From JACDDK01 sp035689095 (GTDB lineage: Bacteria; Actinomycetota; Rubrobacteria; Rubrobacterales; Rubrobacteraceae), in contig DASSMB010000115.1 of assembly GCA_035689095.1 (NCBI GenBank), positions 1 through 25,472 on the forward strand: 25,472 nucleotides of DNA, in the 5' to 3' direction. The position numbers and the translations under genes are program-made. The notes under the pieces were generated by a model. It ran no database searches. It worked only from the letters and a program-made list of their open reading frames with translations, and was not told the origin of the DNA. The stretch's first letter is position 1. Every line of letters begins with the position of its first letter. Of this stretch, positions 16,829 to 23,970 are shown piece by piece.

Positions 16829-18355
16829 CTACTCCCACTCGATGGTGCCGGGAGGTTTGCTGGTGATGTCCAGCGCCACCCGGTTCACGCCGGGGACCTC
16901 GTTGATGATGCGGTTGCTGATGCGTTCCAGCAGGTCGTAGGGCAGACGCGCCCAGTCCGCCGTCATCGCGTCGTCGCTGGTGACGGCCCGGATCACGACC
17001 GGGTAAGCATACGTCCTGGCGTCGCCCATTACCCCGACCGAGTGTATAGCCGGCAGCACCGCGAAGCTCTGCCACAGCTCCCGGTAGAGTCCCGCGCTCC
17101 TTATCTCGTCCTGCAACACGAAGTCCGCCCGGCGCAGTATATCCAGCCTCTCGGCCGTAACGTCCCCGATAACCCGGATCGCGAGCCCCGGCCCCGGAAA
17201 CGGCTGCCGCCACACCATCCGCTCCGGCATCCCAAGCTCCGCCGCCACCACCCGCACCTCGTCCTTGAACAGGTTCCGCAAGGGCTCTACGAGGTCGAGG
17301 TCCATCACCTCCGGCAGCCCGCCGACGTTGTGGTGGCTCTTTATCTTCGCCGCGTCGCGCGTACCGCTCTCTATGACGTCCGAGTAGAGCGTGCCCTGAA
17401 CGAGGAACTTGGCGTCCTCTATACGGCCAGCCTCCTCCTCGAAGGTGCGGATGAACTCCTCGCCGATGATCTTCCGCTTCGCCTCCGGGTCGGTCACGTT
17501 CGCCAGCTTGTCCAGGAACCGCCCCGACGCATCCACGTGGATCAAAGGCACGTCCGATTCCTTGCCGAACGCCTCGACGACCTGCTCAGCCTCGTTCTGC
17601 CGCAGCAATCCGTGGTCCACGAAGACGCACGTCAGGTTGTCTCCGATGGCCCGGTGGACGAGCATCGCCGCCGTCGCCGAGTCCACGCCGCCCGAGAGCC
17701 CGCAGATGACCTTCGCGTCGCCGACCTGAGCCTGTATCTTCTCGACCGCGTCCGTGATGATGTTGACCGGCGTCCAGTCCGGCTTGCACTCGCACGCCTC
17801 GAAGAGGAAGTTCTTGAGGATCTCCATCCCGTACTCGGTGTGCCGCACCTCCGGGTGGAACTGCACCCCGAAGCGGCCTCCGCGGAGCGCCGGCTCCTCG
17901 AAGGCGATGATCGGCACCGAGGGCGTGCGGGCCGTTACCTGGAACCCGTCCGGCGCGGCCAGCACCGCGTCGCCGTGGCTCGTCCAGGCGACCTGCTCGT
18001 CCGGGGTATCGGCGAAGAGGAGCTTCTGCTCCGTCACCTCTATCTTAGAGCGGCCGTACTCCCGGATCTGGACTGCCTCCACCTTCCCGCCCATCGTGAG
18101 CGCCATTAGCTGCATCCCGTAGCAGATTCCGAGCATCGGCACGTCCAGGTCGAAGAGCCGCTCCTCAACGCGTGGCGCGCCTTCCTGGTAGACGCTGTTC
18201 GGACCGCCAGAGAGGATTATGCCCTCCGGCTCGCGGGCGATTATCTCCTCTACGGGCGTGTCGTAGGGGATCATCTCGGAGAACACGCGGGCCTCCCGGA
18301 CCCGGCGCGCTATGAGTTGGGAGTACTGTCCGCCAAAGTCGAGGACCAGGATCAA
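16829..18355 (-). CDS. guaA: GMP synthase (glutamine-hydrolysing)
   Basis: The product has 508 residues, the usual full length. The N-terminal class I glutamine amidotransferase domain has the nucleophile Cys78 in GICYGMQ and His167/Glu169 in VQFHPEV. The ATP-pyrophosphatase domain has the P-loop GLSGGVDSATAA (SGGVDS at 221-226), and the C-terminal dimerisation domain ends KPPGTIEWE as in the family. The enzyme converts XMP to GMP using ATP and ammonia channelled from glutamine, in the cytosol. It starts at ATG seven bases after the guaB3 stop on the same strand, so both are one transcription unit for guanine nucleotide synthesis. No irregularity is visible. Confidence 0.98.
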   Translation of the reverse strand: MILVLDFGGQYSQLIARRVREARVFSEMIPYDTPVEEIIAREPEGIILSGGPNSVYQEGAPRVEERLFDLDVPMLGICYGMQLMALTMGGKVEAVQIREYGRSKIEVTEQKLLFADTPDEQVAWTSHGDAVLAAPDGFQVTARTPSVPIIAFEEPALRGGRFGVQFHPEVRHTEYGMEILKNFLFEACECKPDWTPVNIITDAVEKIQAQVGDAKVICGLSGGVDSATAAMLVHRAIGDNLTCVFVDHGLLRQNEAEQVVEAFGKESDVPLIHVDASGRFLDKLANVTDPEAKRKIIGEEFIRTFEEEAGRIEDAKFLVQGTLYSDVIESGTRDAAKIKSHHNVGGLPEVMDLDLVEPLRNLFKDEVRVVAAELGMPERMVWRQPFPGPGLAIRVIGDVTAERLDILRRADFVLQDEIRSAGLYRELWQSFAVLPAIHSVGVMGDARTYAYPVVIRAVTSDDAMTADWARLPYDLLERISNRIINEVPGVNRVALDITSKPPGTIEWE

Positions 18356-18362
18356 GGCGCGA

Positions 18363-19523
18363 CTACTTTCCCATCCCGACGTGCTGCGAGCGCTGCTCTG
18401 TCTTCCCCTCGGTAGCCAGCGACGGCGCGTACATGACCTCGGCCTTCTGAAACTCCTTGATGTTCTGGTAGCCGGTGGTCGCCATGCTGGTCCTGAGCGC
18501 GCCCATGAGGTTGAGCGTCCCGTCGTTCTCGCGTGCGGGACCGATGAGGATCTCCTCCAGCGTCCCGGTGATGCTGGTCTGGATCCTGGTCCCCCGCGGC
18601 AGCGTCGGGTGGAAGGTCGCCATCCCCCACGAGTACCCGCGTCCCGGCGCCTCCTCGGCCTTGGCGAAGGCGCTGCCGAGCATAACAGCGTCCGCGCCGC
18701 AGGCTATGGCCTTGGCGATCTCACCGCCGGTCCTCATCCCGCCGTCTGCTATGACATTGACGTACTCGCCGGTCTCCATGTAATGCCGGGTCCGGGCCGC
18801 CGCCGCGTCCGAGACGGCGGTCGCCTGCGGCACCCCCACCCCTATGACGCCGCGCGTCGTGCAGATACGTCCCGGCCCGACCCCCACCAGCACCCCGACA
18901 GCCCCGGTGCGCATGAGGTGCAGCGCCGTCGAGTAGCTGGCGCAGCCACCGACCACGACCGGCACGTTAAGCGACGGCACGAACTCTATAAGGTTCAATG
19001 GCTCGACGGTCTTGGAGACGTGCTCCGCCGAGACGACCGTGCCCTGGATGACGAGCACGTCGAGGCCGGCTTCGAGGGCGGCCCGGTGGTAGCGTTCGAC
19101 CCGCTGGGGAGTCAGGCTCGCCGCGGCCAGCACCCCCCGGTCCTTTATCTCCTGCACGCGGCGGAAGATCAGTTCCTCCTTGATCGGCTCGGCGTACAGT
19201 TCCTGCATAACGCGGGTGGCCTTCGTCTCCGGCAGGCTCGCTATCTCCTCGAAGACCGGACCAGGGTCCTCGTACCTGGTCTGAATGCCCTCCAGGTTCA
19301 AGACCGCCAGCCCGCCGAGGTCCCCGATGATCCCCGCCGTAACCGGGTCCACGGCGGCGTCCAGGGCGCTCGCCAGCAGCGGCAGGTCCAGTTGGAGGTT
19401 CCCCAGAGACCAGGAGATGTCTATGTCCTCCGGGTCGCGCGTCCTCCGGCTGGGTACTATCGCCAGCTCATCCAGTCCGTAGGCCCGCCGCGCGGTCTTG
19501 CCTCTTCCGATCTCAATGTCCAT
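18363..19523 (-). CDS. guaB3: GuaB3-family IMP dehydrogenase-like protein
   Basis: The product has 386 residues from ATG at 19523. It opens EIGRGKTARRAYGLDELAIV, as GuaB3 proteins of actinobacteria do, and forms one TIM barrel with no CBS pair, about 100 residues shorter than classical GuaB. The IMP loop GVGPGRICTTRGVIGVGVPQ carries the catalytic cysteine (Cys221) with Arg in place of the usual Ser before ICTTR. VIADGGMRTGGEIAKAI and DAVMLGSAFAKAEEAPG are the phosphate-binding parts. It probably supplies the NAD-linked oxidation of IMP to XMP, or a related reaction, upstream of GuaA; the precise role of GuaB3 is less settled than that of GuaB. GGAAGG lies 15 bases before the start, separated by a small hairpin. 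Confidence 0.93.
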   Translation of the reverse strand: MDIEIGRGKTARRAYGLDELAIVPSRRTRDPEDIDISWSLGNLQLDLPLLASALDAAVDPVTAGIIGDLGGLAVLNLEGIQTRYEDPGPVFEEIASLPETKATRVMQELYAEPIKEELIFRRVQEIKDRGVLAAASLTPQRVERYHRAALEAGLDVLVIQGTVVSAEHVSKTVEPLNLIEFVPSLNVPVVVGGCASYSTALHLMRTGAVGVLVGVGPGRICTTRGVIGVGVPQATAVSDAAAARTRHYMETGEYVNVIADGGMRTGGEIAKAIACGADAVMLGSAFAKAEEAPGRGYSWGMATFHPTLPRGTRIQTSITGTLEEILIGPARENDGTLNLMGALRTSMATTGYQNIKEFQKAEVMYAPSLATEGKTEQRSQHVGMGK

Positions 19524-19544
19524 AAGTGCGAAACACTTCCTTCC
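19524..19544 (-). promoter_or_regulatory. guaB3 ribosome binding site with spacer hairpin
   Basis: On the minus strand GGAAGG (19544-19539) is followed by AAGTG-TTTCG-CACTT (19538-19524) and then the ATG. Unfolded, the SD-to-start distance is 15 bases, too long; folded, the five-pair hairpin brings the two together. This could make initiation depend on RNA structure. Confidence 0.5.
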
Positions 19545-19567
19545 TGTAAGTCCCTGGCAGGTAGCAA

Positions 19568-19599
19568 GAAGCCCACGGAGAACGTTCTCCGTGGGCTTC
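19568..19599 (-). promoter_or_regulatory. Perfect 32-base palindrome in the guaB3 leader
   Basis: Sixteen bases are followed by their exact reverse complement, centred between 19583 and 19584, so the RNA forms a long GC-rich hairpin between the proposed guaB3 promoter and its start. No run of T follows on either strand, so it is not a standard terminator. Possible roles are attenuation, RNA stability, or a protein-binding operator. Confidence 0.75.
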
Positions 19600-19635
19600 G
19601 ATAACCTTTTCCGCTAAGCGCTGCAAATCTTTCTT

Positions 19636-19665
19636 ATGCTACACCTCGCTACCCGCAGCGGTCAA
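19636..19665 (-). promoter_or_regulatory. guaB3: Candidate guaB3-guaA promoter
   Basis: Reading the minus strand, TTGACC (19665-19660), an 18-base spacer and TAGCAT (19641-19636) resemble vegetative -35 and -10 boxes. This predicts a leader of roughly 105 bases that contains the 32-base palindrome and the SD hairpin. Confidence 0.45.
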
Positions 19666-19682
19666 GCAGTCTTTAAATACGC

Positions 19683-19772
19683 CTATCCGCCAACGACACC
19701 CAACAAGTAAAGTATCACGACGACGACGAGGATGATCAGCAACACGTAGATCACCGTGTTCAGCGAACCCAC
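19683..19772 (-). CDS. Small hydrophobic peptide, 29 residues
   Basis: On the minus strand a GTG at 19772 is preceded, six bases away, by an excellent AGGAGGAGGT ribosome binding site. The frame runs 29 codons to TAG. The peptide begins MGSLNTVIYVLLIILVVVVI and ends LYLLGVVGG: one uninterrupted transmembrane helix with almost no charge. It sits just upstream of the guaB3 promoter and 51 bases after a second such micro-ORF with the same design. The strong SD and consistent hydrophobicity argue for a real membrane micropeptide. I do not recognise a family; a stress-related or toxin-like small membrane protein are possibilities, not conclusions. Confidence 0.6.
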   Translation of the reverse strand: MGSLNTVIYVLLIILVVVVILYLLGVVGG

Positions 19773-19823
19773 TAACTACCTCCTCCTGAAGGCGCCTGGA
19801 ACTACCGGACACCGCCGTATTGG

Positions 19824-19901
19824 TTAGACGAACTGAAGTATCAGGATGACCAGCAGCACGATCACTAGTATGGTAATCACCAGACTCAATCCCCCGCGCA
19901 C
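19824..19901 (-). CDS. Small hydrophobic peptide, 25 residues
   Basis: On the minus strand a GTG at 19901 follows GGGAGAGAGGTGAG, a purine-rich SD. The peptide starts MRGGLSLVITILVIVLLVIL and ends ILQFV before TAA. Apart from an N-terminal Arg it is a single hydrophobic helix, similar in pattern to the 29-residue peptide encoded next. Both lie between the groEL terminator and guaB3, and a TATAAA box at 19950-19945 could start their shared transcript. Family unknown; coding status rests on SD quality, position and composition. Confidence 0.55.
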   Translation of the reverse strand: MRGGLSLVITILVIVLLVILILQFV

Positions 19902-19944
19902 GTTCTCACCTCTCTCCCTTTGTCCGGTTGCTCACTAGCAGCAT

Positions 19945-19950
19945 TTTATA
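19945..19950 (-). promoter_or_regulatory. Candidate -10 box for the two micro-ORFs
   Basis: TATAAA on the minus strand at 19950-19945, about 44 bases before the first micro-ORF start. The -35 is poor (TTTCGC with a 15-base spacer), so the call rests on the -10 and on its placement just after the groEL terminator. Confidence 0.35.
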
Positions 19951-19974
19951 CCCTTCAGAAACCCCGCGAAACCT

Positions 19975-20002
19975 AAAAGCGGCGCCCCTTTCGGGACGCC
20001 GC
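19975..20002 (-). terminator. groEL: Intrinsic terminator of groEL
   Basis: Reading the minus strand, a ten-pair GC stem (GCGGCGTCCC against GGGGCGCCGC with one G-U pair) closed by a GAAA tetraloop is followed by TTTT. It lies 27 bases past the groEL stop. A second hairpin, GAAGCTCT-CCAAT-AGAGCTTC (20028-20008), sits between stop and terminator. Confidence 0.88.
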
Positions 20003-20029
20003 CTGGAGAAGCTCTATTGGAGAGCTTCC

Positions 20030-21655
20030 TTACATCATGCCGCCCATGCCGCCGCCGGGCATACCCATAGGAGCCTCGTCCTCGGGCTCGGCCACCACGA
20101 CTTCGGTGGTGACGATGAGGCTGCCGATAGAGGCCGCGTTCTGGAGCGCCGAACGGGTAACCATCGCCGGGTCGATGACGCCGGCCGCAACCAGGTCCTC
20201 GTACTCGTTGGTGAGAGCGTTGTAGCCGATGGAGCCGCCGCGGGTGCGGACCTGATCCACGACTATCGAGCCGTCAGAACCGGCGTTCGCGGCGATCTGG
20301 CGGATCGGCTCCTCCAGAGCCCGGTGGATGATCCTGGCCCCGGTCCGCTCGTCGCCGTCGAGCGAGTCGAGTATTGCGGCCACGTTCTCCTGGGCGTGCA
20401 AGAGAGCCACGCCGCCGCCCGGAACAATTCCTTCTTCCAGGGCCGCGCGGGTCGCGGAGAGCGCGTCCTCGACGCGGTGCTTGGTCTCCTTGAGCTCCGT
20501 CTCGGTGGCCGCGCCGACCTTGATGACGGCAACGCCGCCGGCCAGCTTGGCGAGCCGCTCCTGGAGCTTCTCGCGGTCGAAGTCCGAGTCGGTGTTCTCG
20601 ACCTCGGCCTTGATCTGGTTGATCCGGCCCTTTATCGCATCGGCGTCACCGGCGCCGTCCACGATGACGGTCTGATCCTTGGTGATGACGACCTTGCGGG
20701 CGCGCCCGAGCTGGTTGAGCTGCGTGTTCTCCAGCTTGAGACCCAGCTCCTCGGTGATGACCTCGCCGCCGGTGAGGATGGCGATGTCTTCCATCATCCT
20801 CTTGCGCCGGTCTCCGAAGCCCGGTGCCTTGACCGCAGCCGCGTTGAACGTGCCGCGCAGCTTGTTGACGATCAGGGTGGCTAGGGCCTCGCCCTCCACG
20901 TCCTCGGAGATGATGAGGAGCGGGCGGCTCGACTGCATGACCGCGTTGAGGATCGGGAGCACGTCCTGCACGTTGCCGATCTTCTGGTTGGCGATCAGGA
21001 TGTACGGGTCGTCGAGGACGGCCTCCATGCGCTCCTGGTCCGTCACGAAATACGGGCTCAGGTAGCCCTTGTCGAACTGCATGCCCTCGGTGAACTCCAG
21101 GTCCATCCCGAAGGTCTGAGACTCCTCGACGTTGACCACGCCGTCCTTGCCGACCTTGTCGATGGCCTCGGCGATGACGTTGCCGACCTCTTCGCTACGA
21201 GCGGAGATGGCGCCGACGCGGGAGATCTCATCCTTCTCGCTGATCTCGGTCGCCTGCCCCTTGATGGCCTCGACCGCGGCCTCGACGGCCTTCTGGATGC
21301 CAGCGCGCAGGATGACCGGGTTGGCCCCCGCCGCTACGTTCTTGAGGCCCTCGCGCACGATGACCTGGGCGAGCACCGTCGCCGTGGTCGTGCCGTCGCC
21401 CGCGACGTCGTTGGTCTTGGTCGCTACCTCTTTGACGAGCTGCGCGCCCTGGTTCTCGAAGATGTCCTCTAGCTCGATCTCACGAGCAATCGTCACACCG
21501 TCGTTGGTGATCGTCGGCGAACCGAACTTCCTGTCCAGCACTACGTACTGGCCCTTCGGCCCGAGCGTCACCTTGACCGCGTCAGCGAGCTTGTTTACCC
21601 CGCCCTCCAGCGCCCGCCGCGCGTCGCTGTCGAACTTCAGCTCTTTGTGCGCCAC
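20030..21655 (-). CDS. groEL: 60-kDa chaperonin GroEL
   Basis: The product has 541 residues, normal length, starting GTG at 21655 with AGGAGG eight bases upstream. It shows VTLGPKGQYVVLD, Asp52 and the ATP-binding GDGTTTATVL with Asp87, the VKAPGFGDRRK apical segment, EEGIVPGGGVALL, and the flexible GMPGGGMGGMM tail. It forms the double-ring ATP-driven folding chamber for cytosolic proteins. No groES is adjacent, so this is a solitary groEL whose co-chaperonin must lie elsewhere; actinobacteria often carry an additional such copy. A CIRCE operator and a strong promoter lie upstream, so it should be heat-inducible through HrcA. A terminator follows. Confidence 0.98.
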   Translation of the reverse strand: MAHKELKFDSDARRALEGGVNKLADAVKVTLGPKGQYVVLDRKFGSPTITNDGVTIAREIELEDIFENQGAQLVKEVATKTNDVAGDGTTTATVLAQVIVREGLKNVAAGANPVILRAGIQKAVEAAVEAIKGQATEISEKDEISRVGAISARSEEVGNVIAEAIDKVGKDGVVNVEESQTFGMDLEFTEGMQFDKGYLSPYFVTDQERMEAVLDDPYILIANQKIGNVQDVLPILNAVMQSSRPLLIISEDVEGEALATLIVNKLRGTFNAAAVKAPGFGDRRKRMMEDIAILTGGEVITEELGLKLENTQLNQLGRARKVVITKDQTVIVDGAGDADAIKGRINQIKAEVENTDSDFDREKLQERLAKLAGGVAVIKVGAATETELKETKHRVEDALSATRAALEEGIVPGGGVALLHAQENVAAILDSLDGDERTGARIIHRALEEPIRQIAANAGSDGSIVVDQVRTRGGSIGYNALTNEYEDLVAAGVIDPAMVTRSALQNAASIGSLIVTTEVVVAEPEDEAPMGMPGGGMGGMM

Positions 21656-21689
21656 TATCCAGCCTCCTCTGTTACACTACAGAACCTCG

Positions 21690-21703
21690 CGGCGAATGCC
21701 GCT
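21690..21703 (-). promoter_or_regulatory. Small hairpin in the groEL leader
   Basis: GCGGC-ATTC-GCCGC on the minus strand gives a five-pair stem between CIRCE and the SD. It may only stabilise the leader; no specific function is evident. Confidence 0.3.
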
Positions 21704-21704
21704 T

Positions 21705-21731
21705 TTGGCACTCTCTACGTTAGAGTGCCAG
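21705..21731 (-). promoter_or_regulatory. CIRCE operator (HrcA binding site)
   Basis: TTGGCACTC, nine bases, GAGTGCCAG: a 9-9-9 inverted repeat differing from the consensus TTAGCACTC-N9-GAGTGCTAA at one position on the left and two on the right. It overlaps the expected groEL transcription start, as in HrcA-repressed chaperone genes. Confidence 0.93.
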
Positions 21732-21738
21732 CGCGCAG

Positions 21739-21767
21739 AGTATAGTCTTTGCCGGGTTACAATTCAA
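21739..21767 (-). promoter_or_regulatory. groEL: groEL promoter
   Basis: On the minus strand TTGAAT (21767-21762), a spacer of exactly 17 bases and TATACT (21744-21739) make a good vegetative promoter. Transcription would start next to the CIRCE element. Confidence 0.8.
21758..21763 (+). promoter_or_regulatory. Candidate -10 box of the zinc-ribbon gene
   Basis: TACAAT on the plus strand ends seven bases before the ATG at 21771, which predicts a leaderless transcript. It overlaps the -35 box of the divergent groEL promoter. No clear -35 is seen. Confidence 0.45.
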
Positions 21768-21770
21768 ACC

Positions 21771-22025
21771 ATGAGCATCTTCCGAACAGATAGAATTCCG
21801 AGTCTGAGCCGCATCCCGAGAGAGCTGGGCCGGGATGAGCGTTTCTGTGAGCGCTGCGAGGCGAACACGCAGCACATCCTCTACCTGGTCCCGAAGAAGG
21901 TTCTACTCCTCTATGTCAGGGATCACCCCGAGAACGTACATGCGACCTGCTTGGTCTGCGCCCGGAGCACGGTGCTTACTGGAGAGGATCGGGACCGCAT
22001 CCTCGCTGCCGCGTATAAGTCCTAG
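21771..22025 (+). CDS. Small zinc-ribbon protein of unknown function
   Basis: The product has 84 residues from ATG 21771, with no SD but a -10-like box at leaderless distance. FCERCEANTQHIL (Cys26, Cys29) and ATCLVCARSTV (Cys60, Cys63) form a four-cysteine zinc ribbon around a hydrophobic VLLLYVRDHPEN strand region. The N-terminus is basic (FRTDRIPSLSRIPRELGR). I do not recognise the family. It is transcribed divergently from groEL, with overlapping promoters and the CIRCE element in between, which may tie its expression to heat stress. It could be a nucleic-acid-binding or redox-sensitive regulator; this is speculation from the ribbon alone. Confidence 0.75.
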   Translation: MSIFRTDRIPSLSRIPRELGRDERFCERCEANTQHILYLVPKKVLLLYVRDHPENVHATCLVCARSTVLTGEDRDRILAAAYKS

Positions 22026-22058
22026 CCGCACTCCGCGATCTCTCCAAGACAGATTGAG

Positions 22059-23885
22059 CTACTGAGCCGTCGTACCTTCCCCGGAAGTCTGCTCAGGGCC
22101 GCTCTCTTGCTCTGGCGCGGCCGCGTCCGGCTCGTCAGGAGGCGGCGCGACCGAGACGGTGTCCTCCGGCGCGGGCTCTGTAGCTTTCTCCGCGTTGGGT
22201 TCCGCGGGCGTGGTGTCCTCCGTGTTCGGGGTGGTCTCAGGAGAGCCGGTCGTCTCCTCGCACGGCTCGGCGCCGCTCGCGCCGCCGGTTTCCTGGTCGT
22301 CGCAGGCAGGGTCTTCTCCCTGCTCGGACCGCTGCTGATGTTTCGGCCTGTCCGGCTGCTCTCTCTTCGGGTGCTTCTCGTGTTTGTCGTGTTTCTTCGG
22401 GTGCTTCTTGCGCTTGTCGTCCTCGGGGCCGGGTCGGTCTTTGGGACGAGCGTCATCCGGCGCGGCGGTGACGGTCTCGATCAGGTGGTCGACCCACTCC
22501 TTGATGGACTTCGGGTCCGCTGCGGGCTTCGCGCCTTCGTGGGGCTTATGAGGTCGAGGAGTCGCCGTTCCAGGCGGATCGATCGCGCCGGGAGGCTTTG
22601 GAAGATGGACATCGGGAGCGGTGACCTCGGGAGGACGCGGCTTCGGAGCCGGGTGTTCGGTTGCCTGATCTCCCTCCGGCCGGTTCTCGGGGCGGCCGTC
22701 AGGCTTCTGGCGATCCGGCTTCTCTTTGTCGCCGCCCGGCGCGCGCTCCGCGGAGGTCTCGCTCTCCTTTACGACGGGACTCGGGCGTCCGTCGTCGGAG
22801 CCGGTATCGAGGTCCGGCCTTACGCCGGGCGAGGTCGGGTAGCTCCAGTTTCCGCCGCCCGTCGAGGGCATGGGAGGTCCGGCCTGCGGCGCCTTGCAGT
22901 ATTCGGCGTCCGAGCCGCCGGAGACGGCGCCGCCGTTGCTCCTGAGCCACTCCAGGAGCGGGAACGGGTTCATCGCGCCGGAGTCGAGTGCGGTGCGTGC
23001 GCCGGTCGTGTCGTACCACCCGAAGTGCAGGTGCGGCGGGAAGAGCCCGCTCGTCACCTCCGGTCCCTGCCCGGTATCGCCCGCGTAACCGATTACCTGT
23101 CCCACCCGGACGCGAGTCCCGATCTTCAGGGCGCTCGGCTTCTGCATGTGGGCGTAGTAGAAGAGGTCGCCCGCCTCTATGGGACCTACGTCGTAGTCCG
23201 CCCGGAGCATGACCGTGTAGCCGCCCAGCATGTTCCAGCCGTGTCCGTTCGCTCCGGAGACCGGCACGATGGTACCGTCCGTAACGGCGTACTCCTGAGT
23301 TCCAGCCGGGACCATCAGGTCGGTCCCCTCGTGGCCTCCCTGCGGGCGCGACGCTCCCCAGGTGTCCTCGTAAGAGTTGAAGTACCGGTCCGAGAGCGGG
23401 AAGATGGCCTTGCTGCTCTTCGGGAAGTTGCCCAGATCGCCACAGACAGGCCCCGTTACGGCTGGCGCCATGCCGGCGGCGGAAGGAGCGGCGGAACGTC
23501 CGGACGGCCGGTAGAAAACCGGCGGCTTATCTGGCTTATCTATGGAGGCAGGCTTCTCCTGCGCGACCGCTCTCTTCACGGGGACGCCGTGAATGGGCTT
23601 GGGGGAAGGCTCCGTAGACGGCGAGGCGGCCGGTGTGGGCTCCGCCCGTGGTCGGGCGGCGGTGGTCGTCTCGGCTACGGTGTTCTCCGGAGTGGAGATC
23701 TCGATAGTCGTCTCCGGATCGGACGATTCAGCGGCAAGTATCTTCTGCTGGGCGAGACCGGCTCCACCGATCTTCAGTAGGGCGGCGAGGACGGCCAGCA
23801 CGAAGAAGACGTAAGCCGCCCTGGTCCAACTGAGATACGATGCCAACCCTCTCCCCTCTAACTCCACGAGGTCCGCACTCGGCAT
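22059..23885 (-). CDS. M23-family (LytM-like) peptidase domain protein with long charged tail
   Basis: The product has 608 residues from ATG at 23885; no clear SD is present, and a TTG at codon 14 preceded by GGGGAGAGGG is an alternative start. Residues about 22-45 form a membrane anchor (YVFFVLAVLAALLKIGGAGL), followed by a Pro/Thr/Ala-rich linker. Residues about 150-300 are an M23 domain: GGHEGTDLMVP (His185, Asp189), YYAHMQ (His246) and HLHFGW (His285, His287), so the zinc ligands are intact. It should act outside the membrane on peptidoglycan cross-links or as a wall-binding protein. The C-terminal 280 residues are low-complexity, rich in Pro, Glu, Asp, Lys and His, including a HPKKHDKHEKHPK patch. 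It is convergent with the zinc-ribbon gene and lies downstream of tsaD. Confidence 0.88.
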   Translation of the reverse strand: MPSADLVELEGRGLASYLSWTRAAYVFFVLAVLAALLKIGGAGLAQQKILAAESSDPETTIEISTPENTVAETTTAARPRAEPTPAASPSTEPSPKPIHGVPVKRAVAQEKPASIDKPDKPPVFYRPSGRSAAPSAAGMAPAVTGPVCGDLGNFPKSSKAIFPLSDRYFNSYEDTWGASRPQGGHEGTDLMVPAGTQEYAVTDGTIVPVSGANGHGWNMLGGYTVMLRADYDVGPIEAGDLFYYAHMQKPSALKIGTRVRVGQVIGYAGDTGQGPEVTSGLFPPHLHFGWYDTTGARTALDSGAMNPFPLLEWLRSNGGAVSGGSDAEYCKAPQAGPPMPSTGGGNWSYPTSPGVRPDLDTGSDDGRPSPVVKESETSAERAPGGDKEKPDRQKPDGRPENRPEGDQATEHPAPKPRPPEVTAPDVHLPKPPGAIDPPGTATPRPHKPHEGAKPAADPKSIKEWVDHLIETVTAAPDDARPKDRPGPEDDKRKKHPKKHDKHEKHPKREQPDRPKHQQRSEQGEDPACDDQETGGASGAEPCEETTGSPETTPNTEDTTPAEPNAEKATEPAPEDTVSVAPPPDEPDAAAPEQESGPEQTSGEGTTAQ

Positions 23886-23970
23886 ACCGAATAGGGCTAC
23901 ACTCTCACACGCCCGCGACCAGTCGTCAAGAGCATGAGCCGCAGTCCCGGCGGATAAGAGCGAGACCCGC

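Noticed and set aside
16703..18109. 468-codon plus-strand frame opposite guaA
   Set aside because: Antisense to a complete guaA; its Arg/His/Val-rich translation has no domain features.
19568..19599. The 32-base palindrome as an ordinary terminator
   Set aside because: No T-run follows on either strand; on the minus strand it lies downstream of the likely guaB3 promoter and upstream of its start.
18312..19604. 430-codon plus-strand frame opposite guaB3
   Set aside because: Antisense to guaB3 and running through its leader hairpins; no SD or domain.
22107..23780. 557-codon plus-strand frame opposite the M23 gene
   Set aside because: Arg/Val/Leu-rich shadow of a Pro/Glu-rich gene; no SD and no motif, while the minus strand has a complete zinc peptidase domain.
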